A stretch of 64,000 nt of DNA, from contig CP085928.1 of assembly GCA_020735665.1 (NCBI GenBank), positions 1,192,001-1,256,000 of the forward strand, given 5' to 3'. A program made the translations under genes and the position numbers. Positions within the stretch are counted from its first letter, which is position 1, and every line of letters starts with the position of its first letter. The stretch is from Lachnospiraceae bacterium GAM79 (GTDB lineage Bacteria; Bacillota; Clostridia; Lachnospirales; Lachnospiraceae). Shown piece by piece: positions 9,453 to 18,708 of this stretch. The notes beneath the pieces are model-generated. The model did no database searches. It was not told the origin of the DNA and saw only the letters and a list, made by a program, of their open reading frames with translations.

Positions 9453-10226
9453 CTATTCTTTCCAGAAATGTGTAATAAATGATCTTCTGTGGATCTCACA
9501 TGGTCCAATTGTTTTTAATGCTTCTATATGCTCTTTCGAACCATACCCTTTATTCTTTGCAAATCCATACCCGGGATAGATCTCATCATAAGCGACCATT
9601 AACCGATCCCTCGTTACCTTTGCAATAATACTGGCAGCGGCGATCGAAGCCGACTTTGCATCTCCTTTAATGATCGATACCTGTGGTATCTCTACCTCCG
9701 GTATTCTGACCGCATCGTTTAATAACAGATCCGGCTTCACGGCAAGCTTATGTATCGCGATCCGCATGGCCTCATAATCCGCATTTAAAATATTGATCTG
9801 ATCGATCAGCTTCTCATCTGCCATACCGATTCCGTAAGCAACCGCTTTTTCTGTAATCTCATCATATAATTCTTCACGCTTCTTTTCAGAGAGCTGCTTG
9901 GAATCATTCAGGTATAGAATATCGCAATTCTCCGGCAGAATGACAGCCGCAGCTACTACCGGACCTGCAAGCGGACCACGGCCTACCTCATCAATTCCAC
10001 AGATATACTGACAGTCCGCATGCTGTCTCTCATATTCAAACATATGCTCCATCCGGTCAAGCTCTTTTTGATGTGCTGTAAGCTTCTTTTCAGCAGAAAG
10101 GATCAGTTTTTTTACACCTTCTCTGTCATCCTCTGCATATCTTTCCATCACCTGTCTGACTGAATGAATATCTGCATTTGCAAATTCGGATTTAATCTCT
10201 GTTATACTTTTTCTTTTATTTTCCAT
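9453..10226 (-). CDS. rnhB: Ribonuclease HII
   Basis: Removes RNA from RNA-DNA hybrids and single ribonucleotides from DNA. The 257-aa protein has the catalytic core CGIDEVGRGPLAGPVVAAAV (first Asp-Glu pair), a later LNDSKQLS segment, and SIAAASIIAKVTRD with downstream acidic residue. A ~70-residue N-terminal helical extension is typical of Clostridia. GAGGATGAG precedes the ATG. It lies between lepB and yraN. Confidence 0.96.
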   Translation of the reverse strand: MENKRKSITEIKSEFANADIHSVRQVMERYAEDDREGVKKLILSAEKKLTAHQKELDRMEHMFEYERQHADCQYICGIDEVGRGPLAGPVVAAAVILPENCDILYLNDSKQLSEKKREELYDEITEKAVAYGIGMADEKLIDQINILNADYEAMRIAIHKLAVKPDLLLNDAVRIPEVEIPQVSIIKGDAKSASIAAASIIAKVTRDRLMVAYDEIYPGYGFAKNKGYGSKEHIEALKTIGPCEIHRRSFITHFWKE

Positions 10227-10245
10227 CTCATCCTCATATAAGCAT

Positions 10246-10278
10246 AAATGGCTGTTGTTTCTTACACGACAGCCATTT
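10246..10278. other. Perfect 10-bp inverted repeat between lepB and rnhB
   Basis: AAATGGCTGT at 10246-10255 pairs with ACAGCCATTT at 10269-10278, with a 13-base loop. There is no U-tract on the minus strand after the hairpin, so it is more likely a processing or stability hairpin, or a weak terminator, than a strong intrinsic terminator. Confidence 0.5.
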
Positions 10279-10286
10279 ATCTGTAC

Positions 10287-11180
10287 TTATTGTTCTTCTT
10301 TATTTAAAAAACCGAATCCACCGGTAAAACGGAATACTGCTTTACCAACAAACTTGTCCTTATGTATATTTCCGACATCTGACAATCTGCTGTCCCGGCT
10401 GTTATTCCGGTTGTCTCCCATTACGAAATACTCATCATCTCCGAGCGTAACCGCTTCTGCCGCAAGTCCTCGATGATTTTCTTCGATCACTTCTTTACCA
10501 TAATTTTCTTCTAACGGCTCATCATTAATATAGATCACACCATCTTCATCAATATAAACGGTTTCGCCGGGAAGACCGATGATTCGTTTGATATAATAGG
10601 TCTCATCCTCTTCCTCATAAGGAAATACCACAATATCAAATCTTTCAGGATCTTTAAAGCGATAAGACAGCTTATCGATCCATAAACTATCACCATCATG
10701 CAGAGTATCATTCATGGAATCTCCGCTTACTTCTGTACGCTGTCCCACATAGGTAAGAATCAGCCAGCATACCGCAACGATCGCAAGAATATAAATGGCA
10801 AGACTAATTAAATCTTTTACGATATTGATCTCCTCTTTCTCCTGCTTTTTCTTTTCTTTTTTCTTCTTTTTTTTCGGCTTATCAACTTCATCCTGAACAT
10901 GAGTGTTCGATGCCGGATCGGATTCTGCGAAATAATTGGTTATCGCTTCTCCATCCTCATTTAAAACCTTATCAGATGCTTCCTTTTCATCTGCATCCGC
11001 CTCTTTTACTGCTTCTTCTGATCTCTGCTGTTCCGGATCGATCCCTTTTTTTTGCAGCTTCGCAAGCTGCTTTTCACGTTTCTTTTCAAGCTTTCTGATC
11101 TCTTTTTCACGCTCTTTCCGCATGGGATCATCATCAAATATTGCATTTAACGCTTCTACGCGTTCATTATCTTCTTTCAT
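10287..11180 (-). CDS. lepB: Signal peptidase I with long charged cytosolic N-terminus
   Basis: Membrane serine protease that cleaves signal peptides from exported proteins. The catalytic domain has the nucleophile motif SGDSMNDTL, the lysine motif YYIKRIIGLPGE and the GDNRNNSRDSR box. One membrane segment is seen at about residues 125-147. Before it stands an unusual ~120-residue cytosolic region rich in Lys and Glu, including a run of six lysines, with coiled-coil character. A second, shorter signal peptidase gene lies two genes away. The ATG at 11178-11180 follows AAGGATAAA at rather long spacing. Function is firm; the role of the extension is unknown. Confidence 0.93.
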   Translation of the reverse strand: MKEDNERVEALNAIFDDDPMRKEREKEIRKLEKKREKQLAKLQKKGIDPEQQRSEEAVKEADADEKEASDKVLNEDGEAITNYFAESDPASNTHVQDEVDKPKKKKKKEKKKQEKEEINIVKDLISLAIYILAIVAVCWLILTYVGQRTEVSGDSMNDTLHDGDSLWIDKLSYRFKDPERFDIVVFPYEEEDETYYIKRIIGLPGETVYIDEDGVIYINDEPLEENYGKEVIEENHRGLAAEAVTLGDDEYFVMGDNRNNSRDSRLSDVGNIHKDKFVGKAVFRFTGGFGFLNKEEQ

Positions 11181-11185
11181 AATAA

Positions 11186-12043
11186 CTATTTATCCTTTAC
11201 CATACTCGGACGTTCCAGTGAGATTCTGCCCAACTTGCCCGAACGATAATCATCAAGCAGGAGCGCAGCCGCCTTATCAATGTCTAATTCTCCACCCTTT
11301 TTGATGCACGCACGTTTCTCGGCAATCTGTTCCAGAATATGAACACTGTCGTCATCATCATTAATATTATACCTATCTGCAAGGCTCTGACAATAGTTTA
11401 ATTGTAAAAATTTGATCAATTCATACGCAAGGTCAGTAATACTTAAGATCTCATCATTGATCGATCCGATAAATGCAAGTCGTAATCCAACCTCTTTATC
11501 ATCAAATTTGGGCCATAATATTCCCGGGGTATCCAATAATTCAATATCCTTTCCAAGACGTATCCATTGCTTTCCTTTTGTAACACCCGGCTTGTTGCCA
11601 ACCTTTGTACACGCCTTTCTGGCATAAGAATTAATAAATGTAGACTTACCGACATTTGGAATACCGACGATCATGGCACGAAGCGGACGATTAATGATTC
11701 CACGCTTTCTGTCACGTTCAATTTTCTCTTTACATGCTTCCTTTACTACATTGCTAATATTCTTCATTCCATCCCCGGATCTGGCATTGATCTTAGCAAC
11801 AAAAAAACCTTTTTCCTTATAATATGCTTCCCATTCCGCGGTCACAGCTGCGTCTGCCAGATCTGTTTTATTCAATAAAATCAATCTGTATTTATTCGCA
11901 GCTAAAGCATCAATATCAGGATTTTTACTGCTGTATGGCACTCTGGCATCGATCAGCTCGATCACAACATCGATCAGCTTGATATCTTCCTGCATCATAC
12001 GTTTTGCTTTTGTCATATGTCCCGGATACCACTGTATATTCAT
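11186..12043 (-). CDS. rbgA: Ribosome biogenesis GTPase YlqF/RbgA
   Basis: Circularly permuted GTPase needed for late assembly of the 50S subunit. The permutation is visible: the G4 motif LLNKTDL (about residue 58) precedes the G1 motif GIPNVGKST (about residue 130), and DTPG follows. The N-terminal NIQWYPGHMTKAKR signature is exact for the family, and the 285-aa length is normal. The start overlaps the preceding lepB stop as ATGA, so translation is probably coupled. Confidence 0.97.
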   Translation of the reverse strand: MNIQWYPGHMTKAKRMMQEDIKLIDVVIELIDARVPYSSKNPDIDALAANKYRLILLNKTDLADAAVTAEWEAYYKEKGFFVAKINARSGDGMKNISNVVKEACKEKIERDRKRGIINRPLRAMIVGIPNVGKSTFINSYARKACTKVGNKPGVTKGKQWIRLGKDIELLDTPGILWPKFDDKEVGLRLAFIGSINDEILSITDLAYELIKFLQLNYCQSLADRYNINDDDDSVHILEQIAEKRACIKKGGELDIDKAAALLLDDYRSGKLGRISLERPSMVKDK

Positions 12044-12612
12044 CGTTTCTTTATCCTTCCTAATAACTCAGCTTTTTTCACGTTTCCCACTTTTAAGAAA
12101 CGGGAATCTTCGCTGTTATTCACATTATCTCCAAGAAGAAAATATTCATCATCAGCAAGTGTGATCGTGTTCTCTGCAAGCCCTGCCGTAAAGATATAAT
12201 CACTGAACGGAGTATCCGTAAGTTCTTTATCATTAATGTAGACCTTGCCATCCTTTATCTGCACGGTCTCTCCCGGTAAACCGATCACACGTTTAATATC
12301 ATAATATTCATCCGGTGTATCAACACTTCTATATGCTACTATGTCATATCGATCCGGAGAGCCAAGAAGGTAACATAACTTATTTACTGTAACCTTATCT
12401 TGATTTATGCACACCGGACTCATCGAGTCCCCAACCACATACACAGTCTGAAAACAATAAGATACCATTCCATATCCCAGTACGATTGCAATCAAAACAG
12501 ACAACAACCAGCCAAATATCGTTCTGACTATACGTTTAAAGCTTCTTTCTTTTCTTCTCTGCCGCCGCTTTTCCCGTCTTATTCTCTTTCTGCGTTCACT
12601 TTTATCGCTCAT
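12040..12612 (-). CDS. lepB: Signal peptidase I (second copy)
   Basis: 190-aa signal peptidase with a very basic N-terminus (RRKRIRREKRRQRRKER), one membrane segment at about residues 30-53, nucleophile motif VGDSMSP, lysine motif DIKRVIGLPGETV and the GDNVNNSEDSR box. It is a compact paralogue of the longer enzyme two genes downstream. It lies just after the rplS terminator on the minus strand and is coupled to rbgA by a four-base overlap. Confidence 0.94.
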   Translation of the reverse strand: MSDKSERRKRIRREKRRQRRKERSFKRIVRTIFGWLLSVLIAIVLGYGMVSYCFQTVYVVGDSMSPVCINQDKVTVNKLCYLLGSPDRYDIVAYRSVDTPDEYYDIKRVIGLPGETVQIKDGKVYINDKELTDTPFSDYIFTAGLAENTITLADDEYFLLGDNVNNSEDSRFLKVGNVKKAELLGRIKKR

Positions 12613-12639
12613 ATTCTTACTCCAATATGCTCATATTGC

Positions 12640-12675
12640 AAAAATGGCTGGAGCTATTAACCCCAGCCACTTTTT
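12640..12675 (-). terminator. Intrinsic terminator after rplS
   Basis: On the minus strand the sequence AAAAAGTGGCTGG loops through TTAATAGCT-type bases to CCAGCCATTTTT. A GC-rich stem of eight or nine pairs is followed by five T residues, 18-50 bases after the rplS stop. Confidence 0.85.
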
Positions 12676-12692
12676 CATGTAACCTGTAAAAA

Positions 12693-13043
12693 TTATTTAA
12701 CAAGCTCTTTAACCTTTGAAGCTTTACCAACTCTTGAACGTAAGTAGTAAATCTTAGCTCGTCTTACTTTACCATGTCTAACTACTTCAATCTTCTCAAC
12801 AAATGGTGAATGTACCGGCCATGTCTTTTCTACGCCAACACCATTTGAGAACTTTCTGACTGTGAAAGTCTCTCTGTTGCTTCCACCCTGTCTCTTAATA
12901 ACAGTTCCTTCGAAAATCTGGATTCTCTCTCTGTTACCTTCTTTGATCTTGTTGTGTACCTTAACAGTATCACCTACTGCAAAGTCAGCAACTTCTGCCT
13001 TCATCTGAGAAGCTTCAAGATTCTTAATGTAATCGCTATTCAT
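12693..13043 (-). CDS. rplS: 50S ribosomal protein L19
   Basis: Large-subunit protein at the interface with the 30S subunit. The 116-aa sequence is typical ([39 protein letters not shown]). A strong AAGGAGGT site precedes the ATG. It appears monocistronic: a terminator follows it and the tmRNA terminator lies upstream. Confidence 0.98.
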   Translation of the reverse strand: MNSDYIKNLEASQMKAEVADFAVGDTVKVHNKIKEGNRERIQIFEGTVIKRQGGSNRETFTVRKFSNGVGVEKTWPVHSPFVEKIEVVRHGKVRRAKIYYLRSRVGKASKVKELVK

Positions 13044-13140
13044 TTTGTGTGACCTCCTTGATATTTAGATGTTCTTACTACCACACCGGTACAGAGGACC
13101 ATCGATTTTTTTCACAACTCGTTCAGTTTACCATACAAAT

Positions 13141-13197
13141 AAAAAGAATGCAAGAAAAATCTACATCTTTTTGGATGTATGACCTTGCATTCTTTTT
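13141..13197 (-). terminator. Intrinsic terminator of ssrA (bidirectional)
   Basis: AAAAAGAATGCAAG at 13141-13154 is the exact inverse of CTTGCATTCTTTTT at 13184-13197. A second small hairpin (ACATC/GATGT) sits in the loop. Both strands end in a T-run. It lies 17 bases past the tmRNA 3' end. Confidence 0.9.
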
Positions 13198-13213
13198 GCC
13201 ATAGTTCATGCTA

Positions 13214-13557
13214 TGGAGCTGGTGGGATTCGAACCCACGTCCAAAAGCTCATTCATCACGGCATCTCCCATCACATTCCGTATTTTAACATTTCCTCAAT
13301 ACCACGCCTACGGACAGGCTGGATACATCGGTAGCTTCATGAATTTTCCGATACCGCAAAGCTTAAGCACCGGAGTTTCCCGTTGGATGATACCAGATCT
13401 AAAAGGTACGGGGGACCTTAAAGCTGGCAGTTGCCTTTAATTAGGCAGCGTAAGCTAAATTATCGTTAGCGTTTATATTTAGTCTAAGTTTTAACGTGGT
13501 CCTAGTCCACGGATGGCTTCCATGACTGCAAAACCCCTGTCGAAACCAGTCAACCCC
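13214..13557 (-). ncRNA. ssrA: Transfer-messenger RNA (tmRNA)
   Basis: tmRNA rescues stalled ribosomes with SmpB and tags the truncated peptide. The minus strand starts GGGGTTGACTGGTTTCGACA and ends GGTTCGAATCCCACCAGCTCCA. The 5' GGGGTTG pairs with 3' CAGCTCC to form the acceptor stem, and the T-arm is intact. The CCA end is not encoded; the DNA reads TAG after the discriminator A. The 344-nt length is normal. smpB and rnr, its protein partners, lie just upstream on the same strand. Confidence 0.96.
13441..13470 (-). other. tmRNA tag-peptide reading frame (ANDNLAYAA)
   Basis: Within ssrA the minus strand reads GCT AAC GAT AAT TTA GCT TAC GCT GCC TAA, giving ANDNLAYAA and a stop. The hydrophobic AYAA end is the expected ClpXP-type degron. 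The resume codon GCT is inferred from similarity to other tags. Confidence 0.85.
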
Positions 13558-13599
13558 TGGTTTATAAAGGAAAGCTCTGTTATCAGGTGCTTTCATATA

Positions 13600-13989
13600 T
13601 TACTCAGCAGCTTCTGTGGTATCAGTCTCTGCTGTAGTTGTCGTTTCAGATGTAGTATCTGCTTCAGAAGCTGTGTCTTCAGAAGTATCACTGTCAGTAT
13701 CTTCAACATCCGTACTGTCTCCGTCTGATGCATCAGATGAAGTTGCAGGGAAAATACTTCCATATCCCTGTTCTGCCCATGTCTGGCTGACATATGCACC
13801 GAGCTTCTCAGCCTCTACATACTTTGGAATGGCCTTGTATATCTTTACGCCCAGTGTGGCTGCAAGAATGCATCCGACTAACACGCCAAATATACACCAT
13901 CCAAGGATTTTCTTTCTCTTTTCGCGCTTCATGATCGCTGCGCGGTTCTTCTTCTCATATTTTCTTTTATCTACTTTACTCTGGCTCAC
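13600..13989 (-). CDS. Single-pass membrane protein with acidic Ser/Thr/Asp-rich tail
   Basis: 129 aa of unknown function. A very basic N-terminus (about residues 1-27) precedes one membrane segment (about 28-50), then a short domain with YVSQTWAEQGYGSIFP, and then about 45 residues made almost only of Ser, Thr, Asp, Glu and Ala. The topology is probably N-in with the tail outside. The start is a GTG with GGGAGG upstream. It lies between smpB and ssrA. The repetitive tail is the reason the opposite strand also looks open. Confidence 0.75.
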   Translation of the reverse strand: MSQSKVDKRKYEKKNRAAIMKREKRKKILGWCIFGVLVGCILAATLGVKIYKAIPKYVEAEKLGAYVSQTWAEQGYGSIFPATSSDASDGDSTDVEDTDSDTSEDTASEADTTSETTTTAETDTTEAAE

Positions 13990-14020
13990 TTGCCTGACCT
14001 CCCAGTAAAAATCTTATTGG

Positions 14021-14029
14021 AGTATATCA
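14021..14029 (-). promoter_or_regulatory. Extended -10 promoter candidate upstream of the membrane protein and ssrA
   Basis: The minus strand reads TGATATACT, an extended TGn plus TATACT -10 element, about 35 bases before the GTG start at 13989. No good -35 box is present. It could drive the small gene and read into ssrA. Confidence 0.4.
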
Positions 14030-14140
14030 CATCTGCATGAAATATTCCAGCATTTCACAAAATCTTTAAAACTTCATACAAAATATCGGGAATAATTCTG
14101 TTTATCATACTCGGATATTTCTGAAATTCTTTATCAGATC

Positions 14141-14608
14141 TTACAAATTACGGATCTTGAACTCACGCTCATTCTCTCGCTTGACATCCTTCTTCGCGAT
14201 GTCCTGACGTTTGTCGTATAATTTCTTACCCTTTGCCAGCCCGATCTCCATCTTGACCAGGCCGTCACGGATATAGACCTTTAATGGAACGATCGTATAT
14301 CCTTTTACCTGCTGGGCTCCCATCAGTTTATTGATCTCATACTTATGAAGCAACAGCTTTCTGGTACGAAGTGGGTCTTTATTGAATATATTGCCTTTTT
14401 CATATGGGCTGATATTCATACGATAAATGTAGATTTCTCCTTTATCGATACTGATAAAAGATTCTTTGATGCTACAATGTCCCTGTCTGACTGATTTCAC
14501 TTCTGTTCCGGTCAGTGCAATCCCTGCCTCGTACTTTTCTTCTATGAAATAATCAAAATATGCCTTTTTGTTATTTGCGATGAGTTTGTTTCCTCTTTCC
14601 TTTGCCAT
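14141..14608 (-). CDS. smpB: SsrA-binding protein SmpB
   Basis: Binds tmRNA and delivers it to stalled ribosomes. The sequence carries the family signature [32 protein letters not shown] and the C-terminal basic tail [16 protein letters not shown]. The ATG at 14606-14608 gives 155 aa, the usual length; the frame also permits an ATG at 14633-14635 further into rnr. Either way the gene overlaps the end of rnr, as in many Firmicutes, so the two are translationally linked. Confidence 0.96.
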   Translation of the reverse strand: MAKERGNKLIANNKKAYFDYFIEEKYEAGIALTGTEVKSVRQGHCSIKESFISIDKGEIYIYRMNISPYEKGNIFNKDPLRTRKLLLHKYEINKLMGAQQVKGYTIVPLKVYIRDGLVKMEIGLAKGKKLYDKRQDIAKKDVKRENEREFKIRNL

Positions 14609-16757
14609 GTCCTGCTTCATCTCCTTCTTTGGCATCTGACCGGATCACAAATTCGATCCGTCTGCTCTGTTTATCTGCAAGCTTTACTTTTACCTTAACG
14701 GTATCACCGATCGAGTATTTCTTTCCGGTTGATTCTCCGATCATAGCATATTCATCCTGCGAATACACATAAAAATCGTCATAAAGTGTCGACACATCTA
14801 CAAATCCCTCAATAGTATTTGGAAGCTCTACAAAGATACCACGGTTGATGACTCCTGATATGATACCTTCAAATTCTTCTCCGATATGATGCTCCATGTA
14901 TTCCACTTTCTTTAAACGCTCGACCTGACGTTCTGCTTCTTCCGCGCGGCGTTCTTTTCTGGAATTATCATCGCTTACCTTTGGAAGGATCGCATCATAA
15001 TGCGAAAGTCTTCTGTCATCCAATCTTCCATGGATATTATCCTTAATGATCCTGTGGATCTGAAGATCCGGATATCTTCGGATCGGCGATGTAAAATGGC
15101 AGTAATATTTACAGGACAATCCAAAATGTCCTTCACATTCCGTCGAATATCTCGCCTGCCGCATCGTACGAAGTGTCATACGGCTGATCAGATTCTCACA
15201 TGGCTCACCCTCGATTTTTGATAACAGCTTCTGGAACTCCTTCGGATGAATATTCTCTTTGGATGCCTTAAAGTAATATCCGAACTTGCTGATCAGAATG
15301 GATAACTGCTTTACACGCTCCGTATCCGGTGCCTCATGGATACGATATTCAAATGGAATCTGTTGCCAGAAATAGTCTTCAGCGATCGTCTCATTTGCAG
15401 CCAGCATAAAGTCTTCAATAATCTGATTCGAACGTCTTCTCTCATACACTCCGATATAAGATACCTGACCGTCTTCATCAACTGTAATCTTAGACTCATC
15501 AAAATCAAAATCAATCGAACCTCGCTCATGTCGGATCGTTCTTAACAACTCTGACACATGAAGCATTAATTCAAACATAGGAACCAGTTCTTTATATTTT
15601 TCTGTTTCTGCCGGATCATGATCCTCTACGATTGCAGATACACTTGTATATGACATTCTGCGGTCAACATTGATCACCGATTCACAGATCTTATGATTGA
15701 TGATCTTACCGTTTGCATCTATATCCATCAGGCAGCTAAGCGTCAGACGATCTTTCCCCTCGTTCAGTGAACAGATACCGTTTGACAGCTTATGCGGCAG
15801 CATCGGTATGACCTTATCGATCAGATAACAGCTTGTTCCACGCTTCAATGCTTCTTTATCAAGCGGAGAATTCTCCCTTACATAATGTGTAACATCTGCA
15901 ATATGAACGCCAAGCTTATATAACCCGTTTTCCTCATAGAGTGTGATCGCATCATCCAGATCCTTTGCATCCTCTCCATCGATCGTAACGGTCTGCAACT
16001 GTCTGAGATCGGTTCTTCCTGCCATTTCTTTTGATGTTACCTCATCCGGTATATTCTTCACCTCTGCCATAACAACATCCGGAAAATCAACCGGAATATC
16101 AAGATCTCTTACAACCGATAATACATCCGTCTCCGGATCATTGATATGTCCAAGTATCTCAACAACACGTCCCTCTGCAGATTTGGACTTTTCTCCATAA
16201 TTTGTGATCTCCACAACAACCTTATGTCCGGTTACTGCTCCCATGGATTTCTTCTCCGGTATAAAGATGTCACTGTCTAATTTACCATTATCCGGAATCA
16301 CAAAACCAAAGTTCCGGTTCTTCTGATAGGTTCCGACCAACTGCTTTAAGCCTCGTTCCAGAATCCGTTCTACATGTGCTTCCGTTGATCTGCCCCGGTT
16401 ACCGGATGCAACACGGATCAGCACCTTATCATTATGGAATGCGCCCATCGTATACTTCTGTGGTACAAAGAAATCTTCCTTATATCCTTCCACACGGACA
16501 AATCCAAATCCTCTCTGATTGCTGATGAATGTACCGACAAGGACACCCTTTCCAAGCTTCTGATACTTACCTTTGGAGGTTTTCTCAATCCTGCCCTCAT
16601 CGACAAGCTCATTTAAGATTTCTAACAGGTCATCCTTATCACGTCCTCCGATCTGAAGCAGATAACAAAGCTCTTTAAATTTCAATGGTCTGTAATCATC
16701 GTCATTGATCAGGGTATATATATTCTCTTTTCTTTCATTCTTTAATTCTTCTGTCAT
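14571..16757 (-). CDS. rnr: Ribonuclease R (RNB family exoribonuclease)
   Basis: Processive 3'-5' exoribonuclease that degrades structured RNA and, with SmpB and tmRNA, faulty mRNAs. The 728-aa protein shows an N-terminal winged-helix region, two cold-shock domains ([13 protein letters not shown] and [12 protein letters not shown]), the RNB catalytic domain with [14 protein letters not shown] (four Asp metal ligands), and a C-terminal S1 domain followed by a basic tail. It lies downstream of secG after a terminator and overlaps smpB. Confidence 0.97.
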   Translation of the reverse strand: MTEELKNERKENIYTLINDDDYRPLKFKELCYLLQIGGRDKDDLLEILNELVDEGRIEKTSKGKYQKLGKGVLVGTFISNQRGFGFVRVEGYKEDFFVPQKYTMGAFHNDKVLIRVASGNRGRSTEAHVERILERGLKQLVGTYQKNRNFGFVIPDNGKLDSDIFIPEKKSMGAVTGHKVVVEITNYGEKSKSAEGRVVEILGHINDPETDVLSVVRDLDIPVDFPDVVMAEVKNIPDEVTSKEMAGRTDLRQLQTVTIDGEDAKDLDDAITLYEENGLYKLGVHIADVTHYVRENSPLDKEALKRGTSCYLIDKVIPMLPHKLSNGICSLNEGKDRLTLSCLMDIDANGKIINHKICESVINVDRRMSYTSVSAIVEDHDPAETEKYKELVPMFELMLHVSELLRTIRHERGSIDFDFDESKITVDEDGQVSYIGVYERRRSNQIIEDFMLAANETIAEDYFWQQIPFEYRIHEAPDTERVKQLSILISKFGYYFKASKENIHPKEFQKLLSKIEGEPCENLISRMTLRTMRQARYSTECEGHFGLSCKYYCHFTSPIRRYPDLQIHRIIKDNIHGRLDDRRLSHYDAILPKVSDDNSRKERRAEEAERQVERLKKVEYMEHHIGEEFEGIISGVINRGIFVELPNTIEGFVDVSTLYDDFYVYSQDEYAMIGESTGKKYSIGDTVKVKVKLADKQSRRIEFVIRSDAKEGDEAGHGKGKRKQTHRK

Positions 16758-16777
16758 AAATACCTCTCCGTATATCT

Positions 16778-16812
16778 AAAAAGTGCTTACATATAGGATA
16801 TATGTAAGCACT
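16778..16812 (-). terminator. Intrinsic terminator after secG
   Basis: On the minus strand AGTGCTTACATATA pairs across TCC with TATATGTAAGCACT and is followed by five T residues, ahead of the rnr ribosome binding site. Confidence 0.85.
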
Positions 16813-16831
16813 GATAAATTCTGTATATGAA

Positions 16832-17074
16832 CTAGAACAGCTTAGAATCAAGAAGCAATGCAATTACTATAAAAAGAACACCAAGCACTGTTGTGATCTT
16901 TCTGAGAACCGCATCTTTTGAACTTCCTTTATTCTTGCCCCAGTATGAATTATCATAATTACCGCCGGTAATTGAACTTGTCAGACTGGCTGATTTACCT
17001 TCCTGTGACAGGACAATAATTGTTAATGCTATACATATAATTACATATACGACCATGATAATTGTCTTTACCAT
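16832..17074 (-). CDS. secG: Preprotein translocase subunit SecG
   Basis: 80-aa subunit of the SecYEG protein-export channel. Two hydrophobic segments (about residues 3-20 and 57-76) flank the conserved loop LSQEGKSASLTSSITGG. A GGAGGT site precedes the ATG, and a promoter is visible upstream. The gene is followed by a terminator, so it is probably monocistronic with some readthrough into rnr. Confidence 0.94.
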   Translation of the reverse strand: MVKTIIMVVYVIICIALTIIVLSQEGKSASLTSSITGGNYDNSYWGKNKGSSKDAVLRKITTVLGVLFIVIALLLDSKLF

Positions 17075-17133
17075 ATTGCCACCTCCATTCCAAGTGTTCT
17101 GGTGTCAAATGCGCTTTTACACCAACTTTGTCC

Positions 17134-17162
17134 ATAATAACATAGTCATTTGAGATTCGCAA
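17134..17162 (-). promoter_or_regulatory. secG: Sigma-A-type promoter of secG
   Basis: Minus strand TTGCGA (17157-17162), 17-base spacer, TATTAT (17134-17139), about 60 bases before the secG start. Confidence 0.6.
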
Positions 17163-17171
17163 CCACTTTTT

Positions 17172-17972
17172 TCATGATTCTGCAAATCTGCTTTTCAGAT
17201 CAAAGCCGTGATTCATAGGTCCGCTTCCATGTCCCAGATCCATGCCATCTGCAAGCGCACCGGATATATAGTCTTTTGCGTTCTTTATTGCTTCATCGAT
17301 CTTATACCCTTTTGCAAGATTTGATGCGATTGCACTTGATAGTGTGCATCCGGTTCCATGAGTATTCGGATTATCGATTCGTTTTCCATAATACCAGTTG
17401 ACTTTTCCGTCTGAATATAAGACATCATTTGCATCGTTGATACTGTGTCCTCCCTTGCAGAGGACTGCGCAGCCATAGACTTTTGATATTTTTTCAGCTG
17501 CACAAACCATATCCTGTTCATCACGGATCGTCATTCCGGCCAATACCTCTGCTTCCGGAATATTCGGAGTAATAACCTCTGCAATCGGAAGCAGACATTC
17601 TTTTAAAGCACCGATCGCATCCTCGTCGATCAGCCGGTGTCCGCTGGTTGACACCATAACGGTATCCACAACTACATGTTCTGCCTGATATTCTTTTAAC
17701 TTATCTGCGATCACACGGATCAACTTCTCGGATGCGACCATACCGATCTTAATCGCATCCGGCAGGATATCCGTAAATACGGCGTCAAGCTGTAAAGCAA
17801 GCATCTCAGGCGTTGTCTCCTGAATCCCGGTCACTCCCATTGTATTTTGGGCGGTCAATGCGGTGATTGCGCTCATGGCATAACAACCATTTGCCATAAT
17901 GGTCTTTATATCTGCCTGGATTCCCGCACCGCCGCCGGAATCGCTTCCGGCTATTGTAAGAACTGTCTTCAA
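17172..17972 (-). CDS. thiD: Hydroxymethylpyrimidine (phosphomethylpyrimidine) kinase
   Basis: Phosphorylates HMP and HMP-phosphate to give HMP-diphosphate, the pyrimidine substrate of ThiE. The 266-aa ribokinase-fold protein begins TIAGSDSGGGAGIQADIKT, and has MVSTSGHRL and the C-terminal THGTGCTLSSAIAS anion hole with catalytic Asp context. It closes the group thiM-thiE-HAD-thiD on the minus strand. No ThiC or thiazole-synthesis gene is in the window, so the group looks like salvage. Confidence 0.95.
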   Translation of the reverse strand: MKTVLTIAGSDSGGGAGIQADIKTIMANGCYAMSAITALTAQNTMGVTGIQETTPEMLALQLDAVFTDILPDAIKIGMVASEKLIRVIADKLKEYQAEHVVVDTVMVSTSGHRLIDEDAIGALKECLLPIAEVITPNIPEAEVLAGMTIRDEQDMVCAAEKISKVYGCAVLCKGGHSINDANDVLYSDGKVNWYYGKRIDNPNTHGTGCTLSSAIASNLAKGYKIDEAIKNAKDYISGALADGMDLGHGSGPMNHGFDLKSRFAES

Positions 17973-18055
17973 CCCTTTGTCTCCTTTACTTTTAAAAATA
18001 CTTTAGTTATCGGTTTGCTGTACATTTTCATCCATTCTGTGTCATACCGGTTTCT

Positions 18056-18706
18056 TTAAAGGAAGAAAATATTATATAATTCCTTTGTATTGTCAACATA
18101 CAGCGTACTGTATTTTTTTAACTCATTTACATGCTCCGCACTCGCAGCATCATAGATACCACATACTTTGAAGCCTGCATCAAATGCCGTTCTTGCTCCA
18201 TGATAAGCGTCCTCAAACACCCATGTATCAGCAATGTTCGTCTGCATATACTTTGCTGCCTGAATATAGATATCCGGATATTCTTTTCCGATTCCTACCT
18301 CCGAGCAGGTAAAGATCTTCTTGAAAAAATGATCCATATGATTATGCTTCAGTACGGCTTCGATATGAACCCTGTCTGTCGCAGTCGCTACTGTCATTGG
18401 AATTTTCCGCTCCTGTAAGGCAGATAAGAACTCTATGATCCCCGGCTTTGGTTCTGCTTCATTTCTGTAAAATGCTCCAATAGTTTCATTGATTCCATCT
18501 ATGATATCAGGAATCGTTTTTGACAAGCCGTAATTCTTTTTTAGGTATTCCGCAGATTCTGTAATCGTAAATGTATACAGTTTTTTTTGAAGATGTGGTT
18601 CTGCCTTGATATTCATTTCTGCCAGATATCGTTCTGCCGCATGCTCCCACATTCCCATGGAATCGATCAGTGTTCCGTCTATATCAAAGATCGCACCTTT
18701 TATCAT
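18056..18706 (-). CDS. HAD-superfamily phosphatase in the thiamine operon
   Basis: 216-aa haloacid dehalogenase-like hydrolase, subclass with a helical cap (beta-phosphoglucomutase-like). Motif I is FDIDGTLIDS near residue 7, motif II TVATATD near residue 105, and motif IV VFEDAYHGARTAFDAG near residue 168. It is three bases downstream of thiE and upstream of thiD. From that position I infer it may dephosphorylate thiamine phosphate or a thiamine intermediate; HAD enzymes do this in some bacteria, but the sequence alone does not fix the substrate. Confidence 0.88.
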   Translation of the reverse strand: MIKGAIFDIDGTLIDSMGMWEHAAERYLAEMNIKAEPHLQKKLYTFTITESAEYLKKNYGLSKTIPDIIDGINETIGAFYRNEAEPKPGIIEFLSALQERKIPMTVATATDRVHIEAVLKHNHMDHFFKKIFTCSEVGIGKEYPDIYIQAAKYMQTNIADTWVFEDAYHGARTAFDAGFKVCGIYDAASAEHVNELKKYSTLYVDNTKELYNIFFL

Positions 18707-18708
18707 CC

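Noticed and set aside
13214-13290. Ordinary tRNA suggested by the GGTTCGAATCCC arm
   Set aside because: The acceptor stem partner lies 340 bases away; the arm belongs to tmRNA.
13616-14008. 130-codon plus-strand frame opposite the Ser/Thr-rich gene
   Set aside because: Produced by the complement of a low-complexity tail; no ribosome binding site and no protein-like composition.
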